A stretch of DNA of 48,395 nucleotides from a virus. The notes under the pieces were generated by a model. That model had not been told where the DNA came from, made no database searches, and was given only the letters and a program-made list of their open reading frames with translations. This document shows, piece after piece, positions 38,215 to 46,121 of the stretch. The position numbers were made by a program, and so were the translations under genes. The stretch lies in IMG/VR virus record IMGVR_UViG_3300032238_001072, positions 1 through 48,395 of that record. The stretch is one strand, 5' to 3'. Position 1 is the first letter of the stretch; each line of letters starts with the position of its first letter.

Positions 38215-38786
38215 AGACCTTTTCTAACCTCCCGTTGAGCCAACTGGCCAGCTGGGCTCATCTCAACTGGGTGAACATATGCAACATTGACCAAAGGCTT
38301 AGCGTCACCCTCTGGCACGATAGAGCATTCCACATACATGCCCAACCACACGTTGGTTTGTTGCCAGAATGCCTCTGGTGGTAGCACCACGTTGATTACA
38401 GCATAGCGATAGCCATTCCAGAAGACCATGTCACCTCTTTCAGGGAAATAGTCTATGTGCTCCTCCCTTAGGATGTTGTTGGCCAGCCAGAAACGATCGT
38501 TCCTCTTTGGAACAAGACCTTGCGCAGTCAGTGTCCAATTGGGCTTCTCAAAGTAATTTATTGCCGGAATGTCAATCTGTCTTGAAAAGCCGGTTCTTTC
38601 GGGCAACGGAACATGCCACAACGTGTCAATCTGAGAGTTATTTCGGTCCACTTCCATGAACCGCGGGAACGGTTGTGGAGAATGCTTCCTTACGTATTCT
38701 GCCTGAATACGTAAGGCTGTCTGAGTGTCATACCGTTTGAAAACCTCAGGGTCATACAACCACTCTTTTCGTTGATTGAATCTCAC
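38211..38786 (-). CDS. Putative neck / head-completion protein
   Basis: 191 residues. RRKEWLYDPEV-type basic start (here NQRKEWLYDPEVF), then IDIPAINYFEKPNWT, then YFPERGDMVFWNGYRYAVINVV and a closing strand WLGMYVECSIVPEG. The Gly-Asp before a strand pair, ending in an E-C-S strand, resembles T4-type neck proteins (gp13/gp14 region), but the match is from pattern only. The start is GTG 38786, following a TAGTTA box. First gene of the neck-sheath-tube operon. Confidence 0.55.
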   Translation of the reverse strand: MRFNQRKEWLYDPEVFKRYDTQTALRIQAEYVRKHSPQPFPRFMEVDRNNSQIDTLWHVPLPERTGFSRQIDIPAINYFEKPNWTLTAQGLVPKRNDRFWLANNILREEHIDYFPERGDMVFWNGYRYAVINVVLPPEAFWQQTNVWLGMYVECSIVPEGDAKPLVNVAYVHPVEMSPAGQLAQREVRKGL

Positions 38787-38790
38787 AGCA

Positions 38791-38796
38791 TAACTA
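38791..38796 (-). promoter_or_regulatory. TAGTTA box in 38786/38796 divergent gap
   Basis: Minus strand ATAGTTATG lies 4 nt before GTG 38786. The same bases read TAACTA on the plus strand and overlap ATG 38796. Confidence 0.35.
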
Positions 38797-39077
38797 TGTT
38801 CTCACTAAATAGACTACGCAAGGAAGCTGAAAATCTGGACCCGGATGATGGAATTAAGTTGTCATCTGGGTCTGAGATCTCCATAATCTGTGAAGCAGGC
38901 ACCAGAGTTGATGTTCCAAGAGACCTTGCTAAAAAGGTGTTTGGCAATGTGGAGAATCTTACAAAACTGCGTGAGTGTTTTTCAGGCTCTGAGAGCCTTG
39001 AGTTGCATGACGTGCGTGTCTCTGATGAGGTCTGGGTTCTGATCGAAGAGATCTTCGCGATGGTCGACGAGATATGA
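38796..39077 (+). CDS. Small acidic hypothetical protein (93 aa)
   Basis: Helix-strand protein beginning MFSLNRLRKEAENLDPDDG and ending in an acidic helix (IEEIFAMVDEI). I use ATG 38796. A TTG 24 nt upstream would overlap the divergent gene. It is coupled to the nuclease by an ATGA overlap. No family recognised. Confidence 0.62.
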   Translation: MFSLNRLRKEAENLDPDDGIKLSSGSEISIICEAGTRVDVPRDLAKKVFGNVENLTKLRECFSGSESLELHDVRVSDEVWVLIEEIFAMVDEI

Positions 39078-39532
39078 TTTACAAGGGAATGCCGAATGTC
39101 TGCTGCCGTTGTAAAAAATTAAAGGCAGAAAATCTTGGACAGCATAGACCAGGTTACAGGTACAACACCCACGTCTTTACATGTTTTGAGTGTCTGTCAA
39201 AACCAAGGGTTGATAGACTCCATCGTAGAAACAACGAGACTCCTCCTGAGAAGGAGGTCAGAATGTGGCTGCAGCAGAACCGTGTGGAAGCTGATGCTGA
39301 ATTCAAACTGAGCAGCTTCATCTATGACTTTGCCATACCCAAGTTAGGGTTACTCATTGAGTTGGACTCCAAGAGATACCATTCAAACAAGAGACACCGA
39401 ATTCGTGATGGCGCTAAGGACAAGAATGCTGCTGATCAAGGCTGGACTTTGAAACGAGTTCGGATCGGTCCTCACATGGTCCTTGACGTTGAGAGAGCCA
39501 TCATCGAGCAAAAATCAACAATTCGAGAATAA
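39074..39532 (+). CDS. DUF559/Vsr-like PD-(D/E)XK endonuclease with zinc ribbon
   Basis: 152 residues. Cys10, Cys11, Cys13 and Cys37, Cys40 form a probable zinc ribbon. The C-terminal ~95 residues follow the restriction-endonuclease-like fold of DUF559/Vsr proteins: TPPEKEVRMWLQ (Glu60), FIYDFAIP (Asp85), LIELDSKRYH (Glu96, Asp98, Lys100), then a RDxxKDxxA helix and GWTLKRVR. It probably nicks or cuts DNA. Discrimination between modified phage and unmodified host DNA is an attractive but unproven role. Confidence 0.8.
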   Translation: MIYKGMPNVCCRCKKLKAENLGQHRPGYRYNTHVFTCFECLSKPRVDRLHRRNNETPPEKEVRMWLQQNRVEADAEFKLSSFIYDFAIPKLGLLIELDSKRYHSNKRHRIRDGAKDKNAADQGWTLKRVRIGPHMVLDVERAIIEQKSTIRE

Positions 39533-39536
39533 ATTG

Positions 39537-39564
39537 TTTACAAAATACCTGGGTCTAGTATACT
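39537..39564 (+). promoter_or_regulatory. Candidate sigma70-type promoter for the amidotransferase
   Basis: TTTACA (39537-39542) and TATACT (39559-39564) are spaced 16 bp, each matching five of six consensus bases. ATG 39574 lies only 9 nt after the -10 box, so the mRNA would be nearly leaderless. Confidence 0.6.
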
Positions 39565-39573
39565 CATCACGAT

Positions 39574-40317
39574 ATGTGCGCTATTATTGGCTGGAAAGGT
39601 AAGATTGGCAAGGGATTTCTCCGTGAGTTTTTTAGACGCGCGGAGGCCTCAGGCCCCATGTCCACTGGTCTCATGACCATTGATGACGTGGGAAAATACA
39701 AAGGTGGAGGTGAGCCTACGCTTGATCTCTGGAAGAAAGCTATCACAGCTTCTCAGGCCTTGAGAAACCACAACCACAGGCTTGATCGTCAGTCGACCCA
39801 CTCCATGGGGATTGGTCACACACGCTATGCAACTCATGGACGTATCTGTGATGAGAATGCCCACCCATTCTCAGACGGCGGTGCGCATTTTGTGCACAAT
39901 GGAGTGATCAGCAACTATCGTCAAATCAAGTCTGATGCAATTGTGGATTCTCAGTGTCTTGGACCTCTCATCCACGCACGTAATATCGCACCTGCTTGGG
40001 GATCTGTTGGTCTGGCTTGGTTTGAAAAGATCAATGGCCAGTGGAAGATGTTCGTGTATAGACACCAGCAAAGCCTGATGGTTGCACAGGGAATGGTGGT
40101 TGGAGACTGCGGAACACTGACGCCCGCAGTTCTGGTCGCATCACGGTCTCACCACTTTCCTAAAAATCACATCCACAACATGACCACACTCGAGCTGCAA
40201 GAGGGTGTGGCCTATGAGGTGACCAATGATGGCATTGTTGAAGCTTGGCGTAACTCAAGTAAAGCCCAGACATTCGTCCGCGAAACCCACAAGAATGGGT
40301 GCTACATCGGTGGTTAA
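39574..40317 (+). CDS. Stand-alone class II glutamine amidotransferase
   Basis: 247-residue Ntn-hydrolase glutaminase domain like the N-terminal half of GlmS/PurF/asparagine synthetase. Cys2 becomes the N-terminal nucleophile after Met removal (MCAIIGWKG). Conserved motifs are GIGHTRYATHG near residue 77, HFVHNGVISNY near residue 105 and DSQCLG near residue 124, where a Glu is common in place of Gln. No synthetase domain follows, so a partner must use the released ammonia, or the protein hydrolyses glutamine on its own. Preceded by the best sigma70-like promoter of the window. Its stop is shared (TTAA) with the hub gene. Confidence 0.88.
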   Translation: MCAIIGWKGKIGKGFLREFFRRAEASGPMSTGLMTIDDVGKYKGGGEPTLDLWKKAITASQALRNHNHRLDRQSTHSMGIGHTRYATHGRICDENAHPFSDGGAHFVHNGVISNYRQIKSDAIVDSQCLGPLIHARNIAPAWGSVGLAWFEKINGQWKMFVYRHQQSLMVAQGMVVGDCGTLTPAVLVASRSHHFPKNHIHNMTTLELQEGVAYEVTNDGIVEAWRNSSKAQTFVRETHKNGCYIGG

Positions 40318-41591
40318 GACGTGGGTATTATTGTGCGCACGTACCGACCGTCAGTGAAAGAATCCGGTGGTCCCTTTGTGGACAATGAAGTACTGATGTC
40401 ATTGAGATCAATCGGTTGACCTTTGGCCACATAGTCTGAGGTGTCTATAGCACCATCAGCATTAGACTTGGCAATGTTAGAAACAAGGAATTCTCCACGT
40501 TGGAGTTTTATGGTAGACGTGGATGTGCCTTTTGTTATGACATGAGAAACAGCTGTAACGGTGTATAGACCTCCCCAGGGTGACTGTTGGGCTGACGCCG
40601 AATTTAGCGTCATACGAATAATGTCATTGATCTGAATTGGGTAGCCCTTCTCAATTGTCAGGGTACAATTCATAAGATCAGCTCTTGCCCAATCATAGTT
40701 CGATTGGGCCACCGCCTTGAGTTCATCCAGCCTGTTGGCTGATGGATGCATGCTGATGAACAAACGACTGAGTGGAGTCAAATCTGGCGCTTGATTGCCA
40801 TGATTCACGACCTTGTTGGCGTCTGACTCAAATGCGTAGGCTTGACCCTCATAGGGATCTATGCCAAGAACCTTTACGCCTGGACCACCTTCATCCACTG
40901 CATCTTGCACTCTGCTTGACAGGACCACCTTTGTTCCGGACAAGTTGAACACATTCGCATTGCGAATGGTGGCTGCGTAGTTGAGAGTGTGGAAGTGTAG
41001 AACGTTGTCTTGTACGAAGTAGCGAAAACCACCCTGTCCAAACTTGTTGATTGCTCTAGGAGCCAATCTTGCTAGGAAGTCACCGTCTGTTTGGGTGCTC
41101 TGTATGAATGACCAAGAACCCTCTGTGGGTTCGACCATGTAATTCAGCCCGTTGTCAACAGCTATCTTCTCGACGATTGACTGGATAGTGCCATTGTGGA
41201 ACCTCGTCTTATACTGTCGTTTAGAGGCCTCAAGAAAATCACCAGTAATGAAAGTTACAGAATAGCCCTTTCCTAACGGAACAATGTCCGTGTATAGCAG
41301 AATGTGGTCCTGCCATGGAAACCAAAATATGCCCTGTCCCTGAGTTACACCGATCCTTATCTGAACATTTGGAGTGGCCTGAAGTATAGAATTCTTTGTG
41401 AGAATGTCAACTACGTCCAAATTGACTGTTGAAAACTGATGGATGTGTCTCGCCGGCTCATTGATAGACAGTGTTATCTCTGAGCGCTCGTGAACCAAGT
41501 CAGGGACAGTCTTGTACCCGTCAAACTGGATATGAAGACTGATCTGAACTTGGAATGTGCCGTCAACCTGTAGCTGGCCCTTTTCAATCAT
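40314..41591 (-). CDS. Baseplate hub protein (gp27/phage late control D-like)
   Basis: 425 residues forming the hub ring that carries the spike. Matching features are an N-terminal beta barrel (TFQVQISLHIQFDGYKTVPD), the segment HNGTIQSIVEKIAVDNGLNY, SWSFIQSTQTDGDFLARLAPRA, and a C-terminal barrel containing LTIEKGYPIQINDIIRMTL and GLYTVTAVSHVI. This order is characteristic of gp27/gpD-type hubs. The C-terminal 60 residues look flexible. It is linked by ATGA to the gene upstream. Confidence 0.85.
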   Translation of the reverse strand: MIEKGQLQVDGTFQVQISLHIQFDGYKTVPDLVHERSEITLSINEPARHIHQFSTVNLDVVDILTKNSILQATPNVQIRIGVTQGQGIFWFPWQDHILLYTDIVPLGKGYSVTFITGDFLEASKRQYKTRFHNGTIQSIVEKIAVDNGLNYMVEPTEGSWSFIQSTQTDGDFLARLAPRAINKFGQGGFRYFVQDNVLHFHTLNYAATIRNANVFNLSGTKVVLSSRVQDAVDEGGPGVKVLGIDPYEGQAYAFESDANKVVNHGNQAPDLTPLSRLFISMHPSANRLDELKAVAQSNYDWARADLMNCTLTIEKGYPIQINDIIRMTLNSASAQQSPWGGLYTVTAVSHVITKGTSTSTIKLQRGEFLVSNIAKSNADGAIDTSDYVAKGQPIDLNDISTSLSTKGPPDSFTDGRYVRTIIPTS

Positions 41592-41875
41592 TTTTGACCC
41601 AGGATGCGACTAGTCACATTGGGTCTTGGGCCTCTTCCACCTTTTGGCATTGATGAACCAGCAAGACCTGGGTGTTGAACAGGACCACGCTTACCTGATG
41701 TGCTAGCTGATACGTCGTTTGACTTCATGGTCCCATCGTTAGTGGGATTGACGATCTGCTTGTTGACTTTCAAAAACAGATTGACACCAGCTGGGCCCAT
41801 CTGTTTCAGTCCACTGCGACGAGCATACCGCTTAGCGTCAGCGGGGAGATTCAACTTGTGGATATCGTCTCTCAC
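41588..41875 (-). CDS. Small basic hypothetical protein (95 aa)
   Basis: A Lys/Arg/Gly-rich protein with a Pro/Gly-rich, probably disordered C-terminal half (SASTSGKRGPVQHPG, then KGGRGPRPN). The start is GTG 41875, giving a GTGA overlap with the upstream stop. A TTG at 41887 is possible but unnecessary. It sits between a beta-sandwich protein and the hub and is probably a baseplate or assembly accessory. Confidence 0.6.
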   Translation of the reverse strand: MRDDIHKLNLPADAKRYARRSGLKQMGPAGVNLFLKVNKQIVNPTNDGTMKSNDVSASTSGKRGPVQHPGLAGSSMPKGGRGPRPNVTSRILGQK

Positions 41876-42336
41876 AGAGAGTTCCAAGGAAGTTGATCAG
41901 CGCTGATATCGAATGAAGGAGGATAGAGTTGGTTGACCCCACCAGTCTCATTGATGTTAACGCTGGCCATGATTTCCCAGTTGATCAAGGCTTCCATCTG
42001 AGCACGAACTGTGCTAGTGCCAGAAGTACAAGCAACCTCGAGTACAGTTTGTGTGGGTGTAAAGTCTAGTGACTTGAAGCCTGAAGCAACAAGAGTCACG
42101 GGTGATCCAACGTTGGTACGTGTGCCACTCGAGACATAGGCGTTGTCCACACCTTTGAGCTGTAGAGTAACAGTCTGGTCACCCACATTCTGGAAAATAA
42201 GTCTGGACTTAACAGCCTCAGGAGCCAGGTTGTCGACAGCCAGGTTGCGAAGACGCAGTGTGGTATAGCCATTGACCGCTGTGAAATTCAGCGGAGCTAC
42301 ACGAGCCAGTGGTTGAGGATATTCTCCAGGATTCAT
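41872..42336 (-). CDS. Beta-sandwich structural protein (154 aa)
   Basis: Virion-type protein with SRLIFQNVGDQTVTLQLKG, then RTNVGSPVTLVASGFKSLDF, matching the core of the 20440 protein (FTNVGSAVTVKPRGVKTLSY) and, more loosely, the 26327 protein. The N-terminal 40 residues are an arm. The C-terminus ends in a Pro-rich tail. It probably decorates the capsid or tail. The gene is coupled to the following one by GTGA. Confidence 0.68.
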   Translation of the reverse strand: MNPGEYPQPLARVAPLNFTAVNGYTTLRLRNLAVDNLAPEAVKSRLIFQNVGDQTVTLQLKGVDNAYVSSGTRTNVGSPVTLVASGFKSLDFTPTQTVLEVACTSGTSTVRAQMEALINWEIMASVNINETGGVNQLYPPSFDISADQLPWNSL

Positions 42337-42342
42337 TTGGAA

Positions 42343-43506
42343 TTATTGTTGTGGCACTCCAAGCTTCTGGAGTTCCTGTTCAAGGTTGGCAACATCGTTG
42401 GCCTCATTGCCCACAGCGTTGGCCTCTTCTGCAGCACCAGCCTCATCTTCAGCGGCTGCTACCTCCTCAGTGGCCTCTTCCTTGGGCTTCATCTCAGCCG
42501 TAAGGGCTTGGATGCTGGTGCTCAAGGCTTTGATGCCATTGTCAATGCTCTTCAGCAAGTCCAACGCATTAGAATGAGCAGCTTCACCCTCTGTGGGAGG
42601 GGTTTGCGTCTCAGCATCCTCGATTAGCTGACGAATGATTGAAAGCTCTTCAGTTAGAGGTCTCATATTGCACAAACTATCTACCGCTATTGGATTCATA
42701 GACTCGTTGGGCTTGTTCTTTTCGGGTTTAAGATTGATGGCGGGTGGCTTAATTTTTTGAGCCTGTTCAACATTTTCAGGCATCTCAGGCTGTTCAACTT
42801 CAGGCGGTTGTGGCAACTCAGAGGCCTCGGGCTCCTCTGTGGCGGGTATTTCGGGCAGCTCGGCAGGATTGGGCTGAGGTTGACCCGCCCTTGAAGCTGC
42901 TTTGGCCGCAGCAAAACGAGCATCACGAGCTCTAGCAGCAGACATCTGTTGTGGCAGATTGGTCCATCTATTATTGGCATATGACACCAGGCTGGAAAGC
43001 ACACCGTCTGGTGTCTTTATTCCAGTAAGTGGCAAGTCCCACATAACACCCTGAAGGTAGTTTTTAAGCGCCAGTATATGCTTACAAAGACCCGGTCGGT
43101 TGGTGGGGTTTGTAATTCTAGGAGCCCTGTTCAAGGCTTGGTTCATCGAACCAGCTCCAACTTTACTGGCTCCTCTTTGCTTATTGGTCCAAGCCCAACG
43201 ATAGCGGTAGTCTTGACACGTACAGTCAACCAAGCAAGGTATCTCTGTAAGAGCTTGGCTCTTCTTGGGACGGTTAAACTTTATGTAGCCATGATGGCGC
43301 AAACCCGTTGTGGATGGGTTTGACTTAAAGTTGAAAATATGGTACTGGGCATCGTCAAAGGCCTTGATCTCCAGTGGAGGGCCCTTGACGGTGTTTGACC
43401 GTACAATTCTCTTTGGCTCAGAAAGATTGAAGAGCTGTGAAAAGCTCAAAGCCTCACAGAGACACTTTCCAGGCCGGTGATTATGCTCTTTTAGGCTGTT
43501 TTTCAA
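42343..43506 (-). CDS. SWIM-type zinc-finger protein with acidic tail
   Basis: 387 residues. Near residues 92-145 the pattern LVDCTCQDYRYRWAW, then a spacer with TNPTNRPGLCKHILALK, gives the CxC...CxH ligands of a SWIM zinc finger. This domain is seen in phage proteins that are otherwise unassigned. Residues 200-275 are Pro/Glu/Gln-rich and disordered. The C-terminal 100 residues are an acidic Glu/Ala coiled-coil-like region. The start is uncertain. TTG 43506 overlaps the upstream gene by 26 bp, and no ATG or GTG lies nearby. Confidence 0.68.
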   Translation of the reverse strand: MKNSLKEHNHRPGKCLCEALSFSQLFNLSEPKRIVRSNTVKGPPLEIKAFDDAQYHIFNFKSNPSTTGLRHHGYIKFNRPKKSQALTEIPCLVDCTCQDYRYRWAWTNKQRGASKVGAGSMNQALNRAPRITNPTNRPGLCKHILALKNYLQGVMWDLPLTGIKTPDGVLSSLVSYANNRWTNLPQQMSAARARDARFAAAKAASRAGQPQPNPAELPEIPATEEPEASELPQPPEVEQPEMPENVEQAQKIKPPAINLKPEKNKPNESMNPIAVDSLCNMRPLTEELSIIRQLIEDAETQTPPTEGEAAHSNALDLLKSIDNGIKALSTSIQALTAEMKPKEEATEEVAAAEDEAGAAEEANAVGNEANDVANLEQELQKLGVPQQ

Positions 43507-44170
43507 TGTTTTGAAATGGTTTTACCACGCCTTTACCATCGATGGCCTGTTTAAGATTCTGGCAATACATCACCATATCTTGAGGTTCAACGTCAAAATA
43601 AGACTCGATACTGGAACGAACTCTCATCACACTCTGTGGCGATTTGGCCACGATGGTGATAGCCGGTTTGGTGTCAGTAATCTCAGAGGGAGGCTCAGTG
43701 GCTGTGGTGAAAAGCTTTTGCAGTGACGATATTTTGTTGGCCGGAGTGTAATCAGTCAGCTCCTTGTAATCAGCGTCCAAAACCTTTATCAAGGTTTGAG
43801 GCTTGACTAGACCACGAGTGATGTAAGACTTTACTTGTTCAAAGGTAAAATCACCATCAACACCATTGATCTCATACCAATAGTCAGTTCCACTCAGTTT
43901 GACAACATCACTCTTAGGGCTCATGCGAGCCAGTGATGAGCTCTTGTTCACAATCACCAAGCCATGAGATTTTACTAGCTCATCCACCAAAACATCAGGC
44001 TTGTGGGTGATGGCCACAGCGCCTGTGTTGAGATCATCCACAAAGGCCTCCGTGGCTTTGTCAATGTCCATTGGCACATAAAAGCTGCCGCCCTCAATGT
44101 ATTGTTGACTAGACGTCAAAAAGACAGTTCCGTAGGGCACTGACTCCATCAATGGTGTTCTACAAAACAT
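43481..44170 (-). CDS. Hypothetical protein (229 aa)
   Basis: Unrecognised protein. The N-terminal half is alpha/beta (ESVPYGTVFLTSSQQYIEGG). The middle contains YWYEINGVDGDFTFEQVKSY. The C-terminal third is charged and helical with a basic end (IEKQPKRA). ATG 44170 is used, and a TTG at 44197 would run into the divergent gp46 gene. The ATG follows CGTAGTTAGTATA, which contains the TAGTTA box and no Shine-Dalgarno. Confidence 0.65.
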   Translation of the reverse strand: MFCRTPLMESVPYGTVFLTSSQQYIEGGSFYVPMDIDKATEAFVDDLNTGAVAITHKPDVLVDELVKSHGLVIVNKSSSLARMSPKSDVVKLSGTDYWYEINGVDGDFTFEQVKSYITRGLVKPQTLIKVLDADYKELTDYTPANKISSLQKLFTTATEPPSEITDTKPAITIVAKSPQSVMRVRSSIESYFDVEPQDMVMYCQNLKQAIDGKGVVKPFQNIEKQPKRA

Positions 44171-44175
44171 TATAC

Positions 44176-44181
44176 TAACTA
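44176..44181 (-). promoter_or_regulatory. TAGTTA box in 44170/44184 divergent gap
   Basis: Minus strand CGTAGTTAG ends 5 nt before ATG 44170. On the plus strand the overlapping TATACT (44171-44176) sits 7 nt before the gp46 ATG and could be its -10 box, although no good -35 is visible. Confidence 0.4.
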
Positions 44182-44183
44182 CG

Positions 44184-46121
44184 ATGTCACAGTTCAAGCT
44201 TCGGAAAATCTACCTTAAAAACTGGATGACAGTCCGTGAGCAGGAGATAGAGTTTCCAAGCCATGGCCTGGTTTTTGTCTCAGGCGTTGATGAGTCATCC
44301 CAGTTTGAGTCCATTGGCTCAGGTAAAACCAGCCTGGGTGAAGCACTCAGCATGGCCGTGTGTGGTATTCGAGGACGATATGCTTCATTGGGTCACTATA
44401 GCACTAATGAGAAAGGCAACACACTTGTCAAGGTTGAAGGCAGTTTTGGTGGCAAAGACTTGGCTATTGAGATGGGCTACAAGTACAAGGAACTGTCAAA
44501 AACAGGTGAGGGTCTTAGGTTCACTTTAGATGGTTCAGCCATTGCTAGATCCCACGTAAACCTGACTAGAAATGAACTGGGACAAACTCTTGGAATAACC
44601 CCAGAAGTGGCCATGTGGTCTGTCTATGTGGATGGCGACCAACTGGATTTTAGCTCGCTATCTCAAACTGAGGCTGTCGAGTTGATGATGTCTGCATTGG
44701 GACAGCCATCATGGTCGTCATACTACGACAAAGCCAAAAAGACCTTGACTGAGTTGAAGAGTGATGTTGCGGCCAAATCATCATCAAAAGAAACCCTCTT
44801 GGAGCTCATTGATACAACCAAGCAAAGTATCATCAAGGCAAGTGAAGCCCTAGACCGAGAGAATCTGGCTTTTGAATCTCAGAAGGAAACCATGGCTCAG
44901 CAACTGACTGAAACCCAGCAGAAGCTTGGAGTGATTCAAGACCAGATTAAAGAAAGGGCCAACAAACGCAAAGACATCAAGGCCAAGATCAAGAAAGTTG
45001 AGGATGAATTGGCTGAGCAAAACAAGGCTTTAGAGATCGTTGAGATGCGCTTAAGAAACGAGAAAGCTGCCATCTCACAGGAGAAAAAGCCACTATCTCA
45101 GCTGGAAAATCAAATCAGCAGTGAGCACTACAGAAGTGATTTAGACCTTAAAAGCCTGAAGCTTAAGCCCAAGGAGTGTCCCACGTGTAAGAAGCCGTGG
45201 GACAAAGGACCATCTGATAGTGACATTGAAAAGGCCACGAACAAGGTCACCCAGGTCTTAGAAAAGCTCAGTGGCATCAGGGCCCAGATTGACGAAATTA
45301 CTAACAGAGAAGACGCCAAGCAAGATGAGATTGACGAACATCAGAAGAAACAGCGTCAGCTGAATGTCAAAGACCAAGTCAGAGGATTCTCAACTGAGTT
45401 GGACACTTTAGACCGGTTGGATGCCAAAGCTGCAACTGAGTGCACAGCCCTCAGCGTACAAGTGGCCTTGTTGAGTAAAGGCCCTTCCAATTCTGGAGTG
45501 GTCAAGGCCCAAGGAGTCTTGGACTCCAAGCAAGCTAGTCTGGTCGAATATGAAGGAAAACTGGCCAGCGTCCAATCTGAATTGGAAGAGAACCAGCAGC
45601 TTTGCAAAGTGGTTGAGTATTGGTCAGGTGCTTTCAACTCATCCGGCATTCCCAACATGGTGCTATCAAGGTCTGTCGATCCACTGAATCAAGTTTCAAT
45701 GGCTCTGTCCCACAGAATGTCTGGAGGTACCCTGGGCATCACTTATGAGACAACCAGAGAGTTGACCAACGGAGCTGACAAAAACTGCCTGAACATAAAG
45801 GTGAAGAATTCCAGAGGTGCTTCCAGAGTGGCTGGCAATTCAAAAGGTGAGAGTGGCCTGACCAACCTCATTGTTGCAGAGACAATCACTGAAGTTGGTC
45901 GTGTGTCATCACGCATTGGTTTCCGTTGGTATGACGAGGTCGTCAACTCACAGGATCCAAAAGTACGCAAGTGCATTCTGGCCTATCTCAAGGAAACAGC
46001 TCAGAGATTGGGCATACTTATCTTCGTGGTTGATCACCACCCTGAAGTCTCAGCCTATGCTGATCATGTGCTGAGAGCAACCAAGAGCAAGGAAGGTGTC
46101 ACCACCTTCTCATGGGTCTAA
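44184..46121 (+). CDS. Recombination ATPase gp46 (SbcC/Rad50-like)
   Basis: 645-residue SMC-type ATPase, partner of the gp47 nuclease. Walker A is SIGSGKTS (43-50). Two long coiled-coil arms (about 190-320 and 345-480) flank a zinc hook Cys-Pro-Thr-Cys at 332-335. The C-terminal ABC half has the signature region GNSKGESGLTNLIVAET and a Walker-B-like strand FRWYDEVVNS, where Asp-Glu is retained but the surrounding hydrophobics are atypical, followed by IFVVDHHPE. The complex processes DNA ends for recombination-dependent replication. Confidence 0.92.
   Translation: MSQFKLRKIYLKNWMTVREQEIEFPSHGLVFVSGVDESSQFESIGSGKTSLGEALSMAVCGIRGRYASLGHYSTNEKGNTLVKVEGSFGGKDLAIEMGYKYKELSKTGEGLRFTLDGSAIARSHVNLTRNELGQTLGITPEVAMWSVYVDGDQLDFSSLSQTEAVELMMSALGQPSWSSYYDKAKKTLTELKSDVAAKSSSKETLLELIDTTKQSIIKASEALDRENLAFESQKETMAQQLTETQQKLGVIQDQIKERANKRKDIKAKIKKVEDELAEQNKALEIVEMRLRNEKAAISQEKKPLSQLENQISSEHYRSDLDLKSLKLKPKECPTCKKPWDKGPSDSDIEKATNKVTQVLEKLSGIRAQIDEITNREDAKQDEIDEHQKKQRQLNVKDQVRGFSTELDTLDRLDAKAATECTALSVQVALLSKGPSNSGVVKAQGVLDSKQASLVEYEGKLASVQSELEENQQLCKVVEYWSGAFNSSGIPNMVLSRSVDPLNQVSMALSHRMSGGTLGITYETTRELTNGADKNCLNIKVKNSRGASRVAGNSKGESGLTNLIVAETITEVGRVSSRIGFRWYDEVVNSQDPKVRKCILAYLKETAQRLGILIFVVDHHPEVSAYADHVLRATKSKEGVTTFSWV

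Noticed and set aside
44149-44176. Full sigma70 promoter for gp46
   Set aside because: TATACT is a good -10 match but no acceptable -35 hexamer lies at 16-18 bp, so only the box is noted.
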